A stretch of 64,000 nt of DNA. Source: Nemania diffusa (Eukaryota > Ascomycota > Sordariomycetes > Xylariales > Xylariaceae). The translations under genes were made by a program, and so were the position numbers. Of the stretch, positions 1-12,954 are shown piece by piece; the stretch's first letter is position 1, and each line of letters starts with the position of its first letter. The stretch lies in assembly GCA_038501195.1 (NCBI GenBank), contig JBBPUQ010000008.1:4164501-4228500 (forward strand), read 5' to 3'. Below the pieces are notes generated by a model. The model did no database searches. It had not been told where the DNA came from and saw nothing but the letters and a program-made list of their open reading frames with translations.

Positions 1-2212
1 GTAGCGGTGTGTATATACCGCCTTACGGGTCTCGTAACTCTGACATCAATCAAATGATGGCATATAGTACTATGTAGTTAAGTCTAACTTTTTCATCGCC
101 CTCGGTATCATGCTCGTATTTATTAGATCAGTTGATGTTCTTCTCTAGTAATGTTCGCTCTTTACCCCCCTTTTATGACTTTGTCGTCTATTTGACAAGC
201 TAGTTTCTAACAGCACAATCTGCTTATCTAATCCAACAAATGTGCACAAGCCAGTAGCATCAGACATCAATCTTAGCAATTGGCTAGGGTGATAAAGACA
301 TACAACACCAGGAGATTCGCTAACCGTTACCAACTCAACTGCTAACCTGGCGGTGGTGGGACTTGAATTCAAAAACCACCTATGTTTAATACGCAGTTTT
401 TATATTGAAAGTCATTTAAATATAGTGAGCCTATTATATCTTTTAACTGTCAAATTCCATCACTAAGATGAGCAGTATCTCGCTAGAGTTGCCGGACTCT
501 AATGATTTAGTAACTCATGCCAAAGTGTCAGCAGATGGTTTACGGCTATTCCTAAACTTGCCTGTTATCGATGACTCAACCCTCGTAACCAAACTGAATA
601 GACTCGATGCATTGACGAAAGGTATCACGTATGATACTACTCAATCTATTACTCAGTCTTCCGGCCATTCTTGAACCAAGTAGTAAGAGTCAAGACCATC
701 AAGGACATGTTCAAGTCTCTCTGCGAGAATGGAACGTAGCGCTAGGAATATTGAGATATAGCAGGATACAGAGGACTTGCAAAGAATAGTAACCGTTCTT
801 GAGGATATTTTTTACCGGCAATAAACCTCTCGCTATTTGTTTTTCTCAGTGCGAGTGACCTCATTAGGTCCAATTTCGTTGATCTTTTCCTATACACCTA
901 GCTAGCTAGCATGCTGCCCTTTCGGTGCTCGGACTTAGACCCAGGCACTTGAATTTTCCATACTAAATTTCAATTTATTTACTAAATTTCCTGATGCAAT
1001 CCCTAAATAGTTATATGATAGTGACCAAGCCTCTATTGTGATATATACGATTTGCTTCAATACAGATGAAGCAGTAGCCCTAATTTACAAGAGCTTGATG
1101 ACCAATTTCAATTAGAACTCCGAGAGTCCGGCTACTGCTGATGTTGCAGATGAATAATGTGCGGGCGATAGTGTTACTATATGGTAGTTACATGAGTGCC
1201 CGCGGTCTATCTCACCCTGATTGATAAGCCAGCGTAGATAAATACAAGATCGTGAGACACGAAACACAGTAAACCTAGATACGATCAACTCAATAGGGGC
1301 GATCTGCTTCATGCATTTATACTAGATTGAGTAGGACGAGTCATGGCAGAAATGACTATAGAATCAAGGTGATGAGATTTCACATGAGTTGCGACACATA
1401 CAATTCCTCTCCGATAAGTCTATAACTATGAAATACTGAGAAGGGACTGCGGATAGTTATGAGTGATGAGCAGGATGCAGTGGGCTTGTAAGTAGGGACG
1501 GTCATTAGGGCTCCAAATAGAGAGACTTGAGGTACTGGTAAATATGAGCGATTGATGAGCTCTGCCAGACCCGGTATGTGTGCGTGCGCTTGTGCTTGCT
1601 TTCTGTTGTCGGCGATTTTGTGAGTGAGTGCCTGATCAAGTCGGTGAGTGAGTGAGAGGGTTAGTGAAAGTACCGGTTAAGCTCTCATCACACCATTCAT
1701 CCCGCAGCTTACGCATAGATAGGCCGGCATAGGAGGGACTTATTACCGCCCAAGCTCGGCCACTGTGGATGTGTAACCACCATGGCAGTTACACATTGCC
1801 GATCTCCACAAGTTCCGCCAGACTGCATTAGTGATACGTTGGGCAAGAGAGAAAAATAAGAGTAGAGAAAAGTGGTGGTCCGAGTCGGACGGATACTTTA
1901 ACCCCCACCTATGGTATGAGGGGACGTGTTGACGGCCCACCCCCCTGCGAAAAGAAAAGAGCCAAGAGGTGCGAGCATGAATTAATCAGCTACCCGTTTG
2001 GACACGGGTCCAGTATAGAATCGAAGTCTTAGTCTGGTCGATTTGTAAGTATTTCACTTATAATAGCATTCTAGCTTCCTGCGCTCTGACTCAGACGATT
2101 CTACAGTTCTCAGTATTTAATACTACTACTCTTGAGCTGTCGTGTTATTTGGCCAGTTCTCCTCAAACAACCACGTCAAGCAAATCATTTCGAAATCTCG
2201 GTGCTGTTCGCT
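1..2212. other. Non-coding or unassigned left edge
   Basis: No gene can be supported here. Short ORFs at 145-372 (-) and 468-674 (+) have no recognisable family, no flanking splice logic and no neighbouring exons that extend them. About 120 bases directly upstream of 2213 would be the promoter and 5' leader of the Old Yellow Enzyme gene. The rest has the composition of ordinary fungal intergenic DNA. Confidence 0.5.
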
Positions 2213-3737
<1,525 letters not shown>

Positions 3738-3929
3738 GGAGTTGAACATAGGGAGGGTGGCCACCATTAGATAAAACAAAAAATTAGACAGCGAGCACAA
3801 AATTTCCAACGCATTTATAGAAGAAGCCAATGCTATTGATTGCCCCTTACTTGTTTAAAGGGTAAGATCTATATGTTTGCTAGGATGTATTAAAAGTCTA
3901 CCAAATATTAGTATACATGAGCACCCATT

Positions 3930-5422
3930 TCATAAGCTTGGTCGTACCGGCTCACCCACAAGCCCTCGCGCATTACAAGCAGCCCATTTCTCTTCAACAT
4001 CCTGCCACATATCATACGTCAACAACCACCTCGCCACCCCATACCGTCTCCAGGGGAACGGATCATCACCCGTCTCCTGGACCTGGGGAAGCACAGGCGC
4101 CTCCTGACTCAACCACTCCTTATCGAGCTTTTCAAACTTCTTGAAGTTCTCGTCTCGCGCCTCCTGCTCCGGCCCATCTGGCAGGTGGTATATCCACTGA
4201 TTATAAGACCCCCGCTGCACCACCCTCTCCGTCCTCTCCCGCCGGCACGCCTCATAGACCTCGAGCGCCTTTCTCTTCGAGGCGGGCGACTTGTCGGTAA
4301 GTCTGCCAAGACACAGCCCAAGCACCCCGCCGTCCTCCAATGCCATGCCCGCGCCACTAGCGAGGTACGGCAGCGTCGCGTGGACAGCATCGCCGAGCAT
4401 CGTGAACGCGCCAGACGGGTCGGACCACGTCGGTTCGAGGCCGGGACGAATACACAGCCGCCACTTAAGCACAGAGTCAGAATCACACAGCGCCGCGAGC
4501 TTGCCGAGGCGGGGATCCCAGTCGCGGAAGTGCGCGCGCATCTCCGCCGCGTCGCCCTCCATCGTGTTCGCGCTGCCTTCCGGGATGTCGTCGGGCACGA
4601 GGAGCACCATGTTGAACAGCTCGCCGCCGCGCAGGATGTAGTTGACCGCGTGCACGCCGGGCCCGAGCCAGTAGTTGACCTGGGGGTTGTCCACGAAGGG
4701 GCGCAGGGCCGGGTCGGACAGCATGGCCTCGGTGTTGAGGAGGAGGCGGTAGGCGAGGTCGCCCGTTGGGATTGGCGGGTCCTCGCGCCCGAGGAAGATC
4801 TCGCGCAGTTTCGAGTTGATCCCGTCTGCGCCTACGACGAGGTCTGCGGTGAGGGTTTGGCCGTTGGCTAGGACTACTGTTGTCGATGATTCGTCTGCTG
4901 CGATGGTGAAGTCCTGCACCTTTGCATTCGTTATTAGTTTAGCGCCGAGTTGGGTAGCTCTCGTGATGAGGCCCCTGTGTAGATTCGCGCGATGGAAGTC
5001 CCAGAAAGGGGCTCCCGTGGCACGAGAATAGCCGTCGTAGTCCATCTCGGAGAGATAGTTGCCCTTCCAACCCCAGAAGTTGCATTTCTGAGGCCAGGTG
5101 GCGTGCGGCTCGAGAATGTCTTTTAGTCCCCACGAGAATAGGATGCGCGCTGCGTTGGGGAGGACCTGGATGCCTGCCCCGATCTCTCCGATTTCAGATG
5201 CTGTCTCGAGAACGGTCACGTCGTGTCCCGCTAGCAAGATGGCAATGGCTGCGCCTAAGCCCCCTAGACCAGCACCCACGATGATGACCTACGTGATCCG
5301 GTCAGTGTTGAAACTAGTATGGATTTAATCTAATCGATAATCCGATGAATACTTACATCAAGCCGACTTTCTTCATCACGATGTTTCTTCTCCTGTACCG
5401 TGAAGTTGTCGAATGTAGCCAT
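3930..5422 (-). CDS. hxnX: FAD-dependent aromatic monooxygenase, salicylate hydroxylase type (HxnX-like)
   Basis: Two exons (5422-5357, 5288-3930) with a 68-base intron give 474 residues. The first exon encodes a 22-residue leader ending just before the Rossmann strand VIIVGAGLGG (residues 23-32). The GADG motif lies at about 175-178 and the FAD ribityl motif GDAVHATLPYLASGAG at about 321. All three class A flavoprotein monooxygenase fingerprints are therefore present. These enzymes hydroxylate, or decarboxylate and hydroxylate, aromatic rings with NAD(P)H and O2. In the hxn pathway HxnX turns 6-hydroxynicotinate into 2,5-dihydroxypyridine. That substrate is inferred here from neighbouring genes, because sequence alone cannot separate it from salicylate. 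The gene is divergent from the SDR gene, with a shared 5' region of 966 bases. Confidence 0.85.
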
Positions 5423-6388
5423 ACTAAAGGATTGGATGGGATGTGTCGTAACAGCCCTTCGATGGAAAGGGGGGTTGATAGGTCTTGCACCCTGGTGAGA
5501 ATCTATCTAAGACCATTCGTTGACGGATTTGTTGATACTACGGCTTCGATTCCACGAGTCGGAAGAATCGAGATTGATGATAATTGGTATTACTCTTCTA
5601 GATTCCTTCTAAGGTGTGGGATGTATTGCAGCGCCGAGAACTTTACAAGTGCCGGCCTCAAATCGGATCACATCTTCAGCCCCCTAGACATGTACATAAA
5701 CTGGCTCAAGCTGAGTAAAGTCGCATCAGCAACCACCCAACCAAACATGCACATAGTATGGTGGGGTGACATCCGTTTCGTCTATGGCCAACCCGTCGGG
5801 AGCAAAAGAAAAGACTTAGGGTATCTATTTAGAGCCCCCATTTCTGTGAGACATTCATTAGACCAAACACCGAAACGGCATAGATTCCAGTAGTGTTTCG
5901 GAGCGGAAGCCTGTCTCATGAATATCTAGCTACCTTCCGAGGTGTACCTACATTACGATGAACCTAATGAGCGATGACCCTATGGCTTCAAATCTCCAGA
6001 GTTCGAAACGTCCCTTAGGAAACTGAAGAAGGTAACTTCCGTCAGTATCCACACGATAGGGAATAAGCGCGATTGGCTCCTGCTACGTGCGTGGTGGTGG
6101 TGATGCTAATGTATGCAAGTGGGCAAATCCCCCACTCTCGAGAACAACGAACTCGTCACACAGCGGATAGAGCACTGCATGGACCGGTATCCTACGTGTC
6201 GCCCGAAGATAAGGAACACCAATGAGCAGCGTGGTGTATTTATTTCATTCGTCATACTATAGACTATGATAGCATATTTGCGGAATCCCAAGTTGGCGAT
6301 TTCACTCGTCTTGAAGTAAGCCACATTTTCTCATTTTAAACTAGCTGAATTACGCCCCGTTATACCTTATACAAGTAAAGCCCTGGCT
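5423..6388. promoter_or_regulatory. Shared divergent promoter of hxnX-like and hxnW-like genes
   Basis: This stretch lies between two start codons pointing away from each other and must hold both promoters. No specific operator was identified. A 182-codon plus-strand ORF running in from the hxnX first exon looks fortuitous. Confidence 0.55.
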
Positions 6389-7281
6389 ATGTCTACAGTA
6401 TTTCACCTCTTTTAATCTATCTGCATGGGGACGGGAGTACGTTGCTGATCTAGTCTCAGTTTTCGCTTAAGGGCCGGGTGGCGGTTGTCACTGGAGGTGC
6501 TAGGGGCTGTGGCCTCGCCTTTGCTCAGGGGTTAGCAGAAGCCGGAGCCGACCTTGCCATTTTCGACATCATCCCTCCTTCACCGGAGTTTGAGAAGATA
6601 TCAACAGACTATGGGGTTCGGACGAAGTCATACTCGGTCGATGTAACATCCTTGTCTAGCCTCGAGGCTGCATTCTCCTCTGTAGCAGCCGACTTCGATG
6701 GCAAGCTGGATATCTTCGTGGCCTGCGCGGGGATAAACAAGAACGTAGAGTTTCTCGACACGTCCGAGGACGACTTTGATCAGCTCATCGGGGTCAACTG
6801 CAAGGGTGTCTACTTCAGCGCCAAGCTCGCGGCGAAAGCCATGATCGCGAACGGTACTAAGTGTGGGAGCATCATCTTGGTAGCTAGTATTGCTTCCCAT
6901 ATGGCCATCCGCTCGCAGAACTCGACGGCGTACTGTGGGACGAAGGGTGCCGTTCGCGCCATGGTGGCCCCGATTGCTGCCGAATTAAACAAGTACGGCA
7001 TTCGAGTCAATTCGATTAGCCCCGGATATGTTCGAACGGAAATGACGGCACCGTTCCCGCATCTCCTCGAGAGTTGGAAGGACGAGATTATGAACAGACG
7101 CGTTGCTGAACCCGACGATATTAAAGGAGCTTGTGTGTTCTTGGCGAGCGATGCTAGCAAGTGAGTGCCTCCTCGACGATTCGAAGTTTCATTCCTTAGT
7201 AAGCTTTTTTGCTGACAACATCCTTGTAGATATTGTACAGGCAGTGATATTCTAGTAGATGGAGGGGTTACGAAGTGGTAA
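6389..7281 (+). CDS. hxnW: Short-chain dehydrogenase/reductase (HxnW-like)
   Basis: Three exons (6389-6397, 6460-7160, 7230-7281) give 253 residues, the classic SDR length. The cofactor motif TGGARGCG is at residues 14-21. ACAG stands in for the usual NNAG. A candidate catalytic serine lies in VASIAS (146 or 149), and the YxxxK pair is Y161/K165. The last exon supplies the standard TGSDILVDGG ending, so the 3' splice is secure. The first exon is only three codons (MST) and its donor (gtattt) is weak, so the start is less certain. Without it the frame has a stop just upstream of residue 4. HxnW is the ketoreductase of the nicotinate pathway. The role here is inferred from the cluster. The stop codon lies 75 bases from the end of the convergent regulator gene. 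Confidence 0.83.
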
Positions 7282-7356
7282 TGGAAGAAAAGCCTGTAAT
7301 AACTTAGCTGGAGATATGTGTGTGGCATATTAGGAAATGTGTATATGAACCGGGCT

Positions 7357-10300
7357 TCATGCTTGCTCTTCGTACTGATTAATCAACCGTTGCGGCACCA
7401 ATCCCTGTAGGACTTTGACGCCAGAGTGAATGATACCCCATCTGGTTTTTGTCAATGTGTCGGCCATAACCCAAGCTAGAGCCGTTGTGCCCCGTTGCCA
7501 ATTGGACTGGATCGTATTCTGGGGTCCATTGCTCGCCATATTCGATATAAATGCTCTCATGTCACCTTCAGGATCCCAAACTATCTCATCGGGGTCCATA
7601 TAAGCGTCGTCGCCAAAGTGGCGACCGGGCCTTGCGTGACTATTTCATCTAATGTTAGTAACTGCTATCTTGAACATGATCTTCTCCCACCCTAGCAGCG
7701 TGGAAAGACTTGAGTAAGAATGTTTTCATATTCCCTAGGATCATGAGAATAAACAAATAGGCACTCGAAGGTTACTTACTGCGCAGCCCAGCATGTGAGT
7801 GTCGCGAGGTATAAACACCAGGGGACGTGGAAGAGTCCCATGGCTTTAGATTTGGGCAAACTTTCTGAGGCTTCGGAGAGAAGGCGAGCTGCATGCCATG
7901 CAGCTGTTGAAGCGCTCGTGGGACTTGAAAAATATTGCTCAGGTGATCCGGGAGATGAGGTGGCGGCCCATCTTTTGACTACTTGGCTTGAGCGTACATA
8001 GTCTTTCTGCTGCACTGGGCGACCAAGTATGTGGCGCGAGCCAGCGTAGATCTGAATATCCAGGAAGTCCACTTTCATATAAAGGGTTAGCGATGTTCTT
8101 GCCCTTGAGAGAAGGGAAAGAGGAGGGTGGTTTCTGCTCGTTTAGTCTATGTCGTGACTTTGAGAAATAGAGCCAAGGAGGCTCAGAGTGTTTTCTCCCA
8201 CGATACACAGAAAAAGAAGGAAACGGTTCTAAATTGTACTCACTATTGAGGAGGGCTGCCGCAGCATGATACACGGCATTATAAGCTGCGGCAAAGGTAC
8301 GAAGATCTTCCTCGTTATTGTTCGCCGCCCCAGATTCACCCCTCTTTCGGTTATGGCCAAGGCTGGCCTCGACGTGCGCATCAAAATCAAGTTTCCACGT
8401 GTCGTAAGCGGCGCTTATTGAATTGCGCCAACTGTCGTCCGAACTAGGATTACCTACTACTCCGAGAGATGTCTGTTCGCGTCGTTGCATATCCCACGCG
8501 ACAGACATGAGGCCATGAAGTAGGAGAGCGCGTGATAGGCCGCTGAGCATGACCGGGCGGGGAAGCCCTGGGTTCAGATACGATTTGAGCGCTGCTAGGA
8601 ACGAAGTCTTGTCGTCATGAGAGCTCGAAGATCGCCATGCTGTAGCCCACGAAGAGGCATCGGGCGCTTCCCATACCTCTTGGCTACATGGTAGTGTGAT
8701 GCGCAGCTCGAAGGACGACATGCACAGGCTTTGACAGAAAAGGACCGCGTGCTGTGTATCCCACATGAAGCAGAGCAGGGAGAGCCTACGGTTCTGTTAG
8801 CTAATGCTCTCATTAGAATGAAGAGATGGGAACGGGACCTCTTTTTCTCCTCTGCTTCAGACCATTTTCTCCAAGCTTGTTTCATACTTTCTGGATCATC
8901 CCCACTATCGGGAGGCCCTTGAGGTTGAATTGATTGACAATCAGACCGACGTATAAGATTAATAAGTAAGCCATGAAATAGATGGCTCATATCATGTTGT
9001 TGCTGCCCAGCTCTCGACTTGCCGAAGCATTCTACAAGCAGGACTGTCTGCAAGATCCACAGCGTGGGTCGAGACGAGAACCCCGCGTGAGCGAATATGC
9101 TGGGACGTATCACATCGTGGATGCAAACAGCTAGCTGGTGGGACTCTTTACTCGAATACGTCGCTCCTAGTAACAGTACCGACAGAAGTAGCAACGGTTC
9201 AACCGTACATGTATCGAAGCTCGCTAAATGCAGTAGTGGGTACGCCGTGTTAAAGTTGGTGAAGTAGAGCTCCAAGTAAGAATCAAGGTGATGAGCGGAT
9301 AAGAGCGGATGTTCTCGAATAGAAGATTGGTAGTTTGCGATGGATGGATTTGCCATCTCAATCACGCCGAGCAATTTCTCCCTCGTTTCGCGGTTCAGAG
9401 ACGGCATCTCGGCCTCTTTGCGCAGCAGTGAAAGAGGATGTTCGATTTTAGGTGGAATAATGCGAATCGGAGAGCCGACTCTTGGGAGGTTTGGTTTGAT
9501 TCGTTTTGGAGGGCTCTCTTGTCCCAGCCTTCCTGGTGACGTATCTGGCGTAGCGCCACCTGGAAGAACTGAAGGCAGGCTGTATTGACCTATTTCATTC
9601 GGCATGGTCGCATTGACCCCGGAAATGCTATTCGGATTTTGAATTGCAGGGTCAACCCAGCTTTCGATTCTGTCCAGGGACTCCGGAGTGATCGCATATT
9701 GGTTATGTTGACTAGGCACGTTCCGATTCTGAGGGGTCTCTGGAGTGCTAACAAATGACCGTTGGGTTGCCACCCCAAAGGGAATCTCCGATGACTGCTG
9801 AGTTGGAGCCTGGTTTGGATCATTGAATAACCAGTTGTAATCTAGACTCGTCGTATAGGGCATGTTGAACGAACTGGCTGTGTCGGGCTGGAAAGTCTGC
9901 TCATATTGGAACTGCTCCAAGTTGTAAAACGACAGGTCCGGGAAATCACATATAGGAGTGCCATAGGGCAACACGTCGCTTTCTTGCTGGTATTGGACAT
10001 TAAACTCAGACGAGACATTGTGTGCTGAATTTGTATCCGTCTCTGACTGGCTCGTAGTAAGTGTCGTCGCTGTAAGCCCAGAGGGGCTTGAACGGGGACC
10101 AAGAGAAGGCCTGTCTTGAGCCGTGGATAGTCCTTCTTGTCGCAAGGAACTGTTTCGATTTAAGTCGCTAGGGAGATAAGGCCGCCTCTCAACAACCTCG
10201 CCAGACAATGTCTTCCACGACCGCTTCCGAGTGTTTAAGATCCCGTTACCAGGGCCATCTGCCTCCTTCTCTTTCTGGCGATGTCGGATCATATGCCGCT

Positions 10301-10593
10301 CTAAGACTCGAGTAAGACAGGGCACAAATCTAAGGACGGTCCCATCATCCCATCAATCATCATCTACGCCACTTACTAAGCAGATCCGGCCGTTTAAAGT
10401 GAGCCCGACAGTCGAGACAGGTGTATTGCCCGGCCGTGTGGTTCAAGGCGTGCCGCTGCACATGTTCGGCGCGGGTGAAGCGCTTATTACAGCCGGGATG
10501 GTTGCACGCGAACCTCTTCTCGTCAGTGGAAGCCGAGGATAGTGGATCTCCCACGGCCCGGTGGCCGGTGCTATTGCGAGTAGCCCTCGCCAT
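7357..10593 (-). CDS. hxnR: C2H2 zinc-finger/fungal_trans transcription factor (HxnR-like)
   Basis: Five exons (10593-10377, 10300-8839, 8785-8244, 8071-7780, 7639-7357) close exactly to 931 residues. Two adjacent C2H2 fingers sit at the N-terminus: C30/C35/H48/H52 and C59/C62/H75/H79. The second is completed only by splicing intron 1. A long polar Ser/Pro/Gln-rich stretch follows, then a fungal_trans domain (for example LDSYLELYFTNFNTAYPLLH and LDIQIYAGSRHILGRPV). The conserved C-terminal block RWGIIHSGVKVLQGLVP closes the protein. Intron 2 has an unusual gtcccg donor. HxnR is the pathway-specific activator of the A. nidulans nicotinate genes and has this architecture. Placement inside the cluster supports that role, and the gene is divergent from the hxnM-like gene. 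Confidence 0.86.
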
Positions 10594-11569
10594 GCGATGG
10601 TGATGTGGCGTTGGGATGGAGGTATTATAAGGAACTACGGTACGGATGACGCACGCACGAGCTTGCTTCGTTATTGATGGTAACTATCTAATGGGTACGA
10701 TACCGTATGGTGGTACAGTTGTTCGAGACAATGCAGAAGCCAAGAATGGATGGATGTGGAGGACAGGGTTCAACAAGCGAGGAGCAGATAACGGAATGAG
10801 GGGTACATACCAATGTATCTCCTGTGTATGATGTGTGATATGGTAAGACGGGGGCTGAAAAGTTCAGCAATGAAACAATCCTATGTATGCCTATCTATCT
10901 AGACTGTATATATGGCGCGCGGTATGCAGTATTCCGTATACTACTGTAGTCTAGATGCATACTAGAGAGACTAAAACAGTTAATTGGAGGTGCGTATCCG
11001 GAACCCCTGTCCCTGTTGCATGTGGGAAGCACCGCATCTACAGTATGTAGAACTGTTCAAGATACTATACGTCGTTCATGTAGTGCTACGTAGCATAGTA
11101 GTAAACTGTGGCCGAATTGAATCGCTGAATAATGGTGTAGTTCGACTAAGGAAGGGCTAACCAGCTTGATGGTACAGAATAGTTGGGGAATATATCTTGA
11201 AATAAGCGTCACCGAGCTCCCAGGAAAGAGTGCGCACCGAACTGACACTTAGTCTAGTCCTGGTGCTTGTGTCGGGTTCATCCCTAGATCTATCTATAGT
11301 ATCCAGATTGGTTGCTTCTTCGGCCAAGAGTGGGGGAATAGGTCCATTAGGTTGTGCCCGATGTGCTTGGTTCAAACCTCCAATTGGCTCATCGATCTTG
11401 GACTTATCTGCATATTTCAGCAAGACGACTGCCGACCTGTAGATAGGTAGATAGCGTGTGCATCCGAATTACATCTCGTCATTGAAAAGAAGCAAAAAAG
11501 TCGAAGGGAAGAAGCTTGTGAAACCAATACTCCTTAAGTGACTGATACATAGTTAAAAAGCGACTCAAA
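10594..11569. promoter_or_regulatory. Shared divergent promoter of hxnR-like and hxnM-like genes
   Basis: This 976-base gap separates the divergent start codons of the regulator and the cyclic-imidase-like gene. It carries no supported gene. It is a natural place for autoregulatory and nitrogen-control sites, but none was identified with confidence. Confidence 0.5.
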
Positions 11570-12790
11570 ATGGGCAAGAAAAAGGTTCTGGTATGGTAAG
11601 TAAGCCTTTGTATACCCCATCATGTATTAGGGCTGAATGCAAGTAATCAGCTATGGCGTCGACATCGACGCGGTCGCCGGCTGGTTGGGCTCATACGGAG
11701 GTGAAGATAGCACCAGCGACATCAGTCGAGGTAAGTAACACACTGACATATCTACACCTTTTCGTAATGTATTGATCATGTGCCAGGTCTATGGGCCGGC
11801 ACAATCGGCACCCGCCGCCTTCTAAAGATGTTCGAGAAATACAACATCAAAGCCTCCTGGTTCATCCCGGGGCACTCCCTCGAGACCTTCCCCGAGGAGT
11901 GCGCCATGGTGCGCGACGCGGGCCACGAGATCGGCCTGCACGGCTACAGCCACGAGAACCCCGTAGACATGACGCCGGCGCAGCAGCGCGACGTCCTGCA
12001 CAAGACGTGGAAGATGCTGACTGACTTCTGCGGCAAGCCGCCGCGTGGCAGCGTCACGCCGTGGTGGGAGACGAGCAAGGAGGGGATCGATCTGCTGCTG
12101 AGCTACGGTATCGAGTATGATCATTCTATGTCCCATCATGATTGCCAGGCGTACTGGCTTAGGACGGGGGATACCTGGACCAAGATTGATTATACACAGG
12201 ATGCGGAGACGTGGATGAAGCCGTTGGTCAAGGGGAAGGAGACGGGGTTGGTGGAGATCCCGGGGTCGTGGTATATCGATGACTTGCCGCCTATGATGTT
12301 TATGAAAAAGTCGGCAAACTCGCACGGTTGGGTAAATCCGCGGTACGCCCTCTCCTGATGATACCGACTGTGTTCATAGACTAATGATCATGATAGTGAC
12401 GTGGAGGATATATGGAGAGACCACTTCGATTACTTCTACAGGGAATACGGTAAGCATCTATACTTGTTGTTATCGGGCGAGTTGGCCTTTGCCGACAAGC
12501 TGACAACTATTCACAGACGAGTTCATTTTCCCCATGACGATACATCCGGATGTCTCTGGACGTCCGCATGTGCTTCTCATGCATGAGCGCATCATCGAAC
12601 ATATCAACAAGCATGAAGGAGTGGAATGGGTAACGATGGGAGAGGTGAGAATCCCCTCTACTTTGTGTACAGTCTTGGCTAATCCATTTAGATGAGCGAC
12701 TGGTTCAAGAGCAAAAACACGCCGGCTCCTGATGCAATGATGCCGGCTAGTATAGAGGAGGTTACGAAGAAATACGCGACCACGGAATAG
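11570..12790 (+). CDS. hxnM: Polysaccharide-deacetylase-fold amidohydrolase, cyclic imidase (HxnM-like)
   Basis: Six exons (11570-11595, 11651-11730, 11787-12342, 12397-12449, 12517-12644, 12692-12790) join to 313 residues. The NodB-type fold shows [17 protein letters not shown] near the N-terminus (candidate metal aspartates D13/D15). The metal motif HGYSH (H87/H91) and [14 protein letters not shown] are also clear. There is no signal peptide, which argues against a secreted chitin deacetylase and for the intracellular puuE/HpbA-like branch that opens cyclic amides and imides. In the nicotinate pathway HxnM hydrolyses the cyclic imide intermediate. Its product would be handed to the amidase encoded next door on the opposite strand, whose stop lies 164 bases away. 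Function is inferred from fold, cytosolic location and cluster. Confidence 0.85.
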
Positions 12791-12954
12791 GCAAATGTGT
12801 GACTTGGGGGCGTGTTTTGTGTCTTTCAGCTTAGTTTCATCTTTTCGATCGTGTGAGCGCGTGGGCAGCTAGCCAATACACGTCAAAATTGCAGAAAAGG
12901 GGTATCTCATGCGTCCGCTTGCCTAAGTGCAGTAGTATAGACTCCTTCGTTGGA

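Noticed and set aside
4185..4871. 228-codon ORF opposite the FAD monooxygenase
   Set aside because: Antisense shadow of a G/C-rich-codon gene with clear flavoprotein motifs on the minus strand.
5345..5893. 182-codon plus-strand ORF
   Set aside because: It overlaps the hxnX-like first exon and shared promoter on the opposite strand and has no domain or coding-like composition.
7697..7740. Possible extra exon in the last intron of the hxnR-like gene
   Set aside because: It can be spliced in but reaches a TAG in frame. Skipping it joins exon 4 to the conserved C-terminal block and closes the frame, with a perfect TACTAAC branch site.
11822..12325. 167-codon minus-strand ORF
   Set aside because: Antisense to the hxnM-like exon 3, which has the metal-site motif and consistent splicing.
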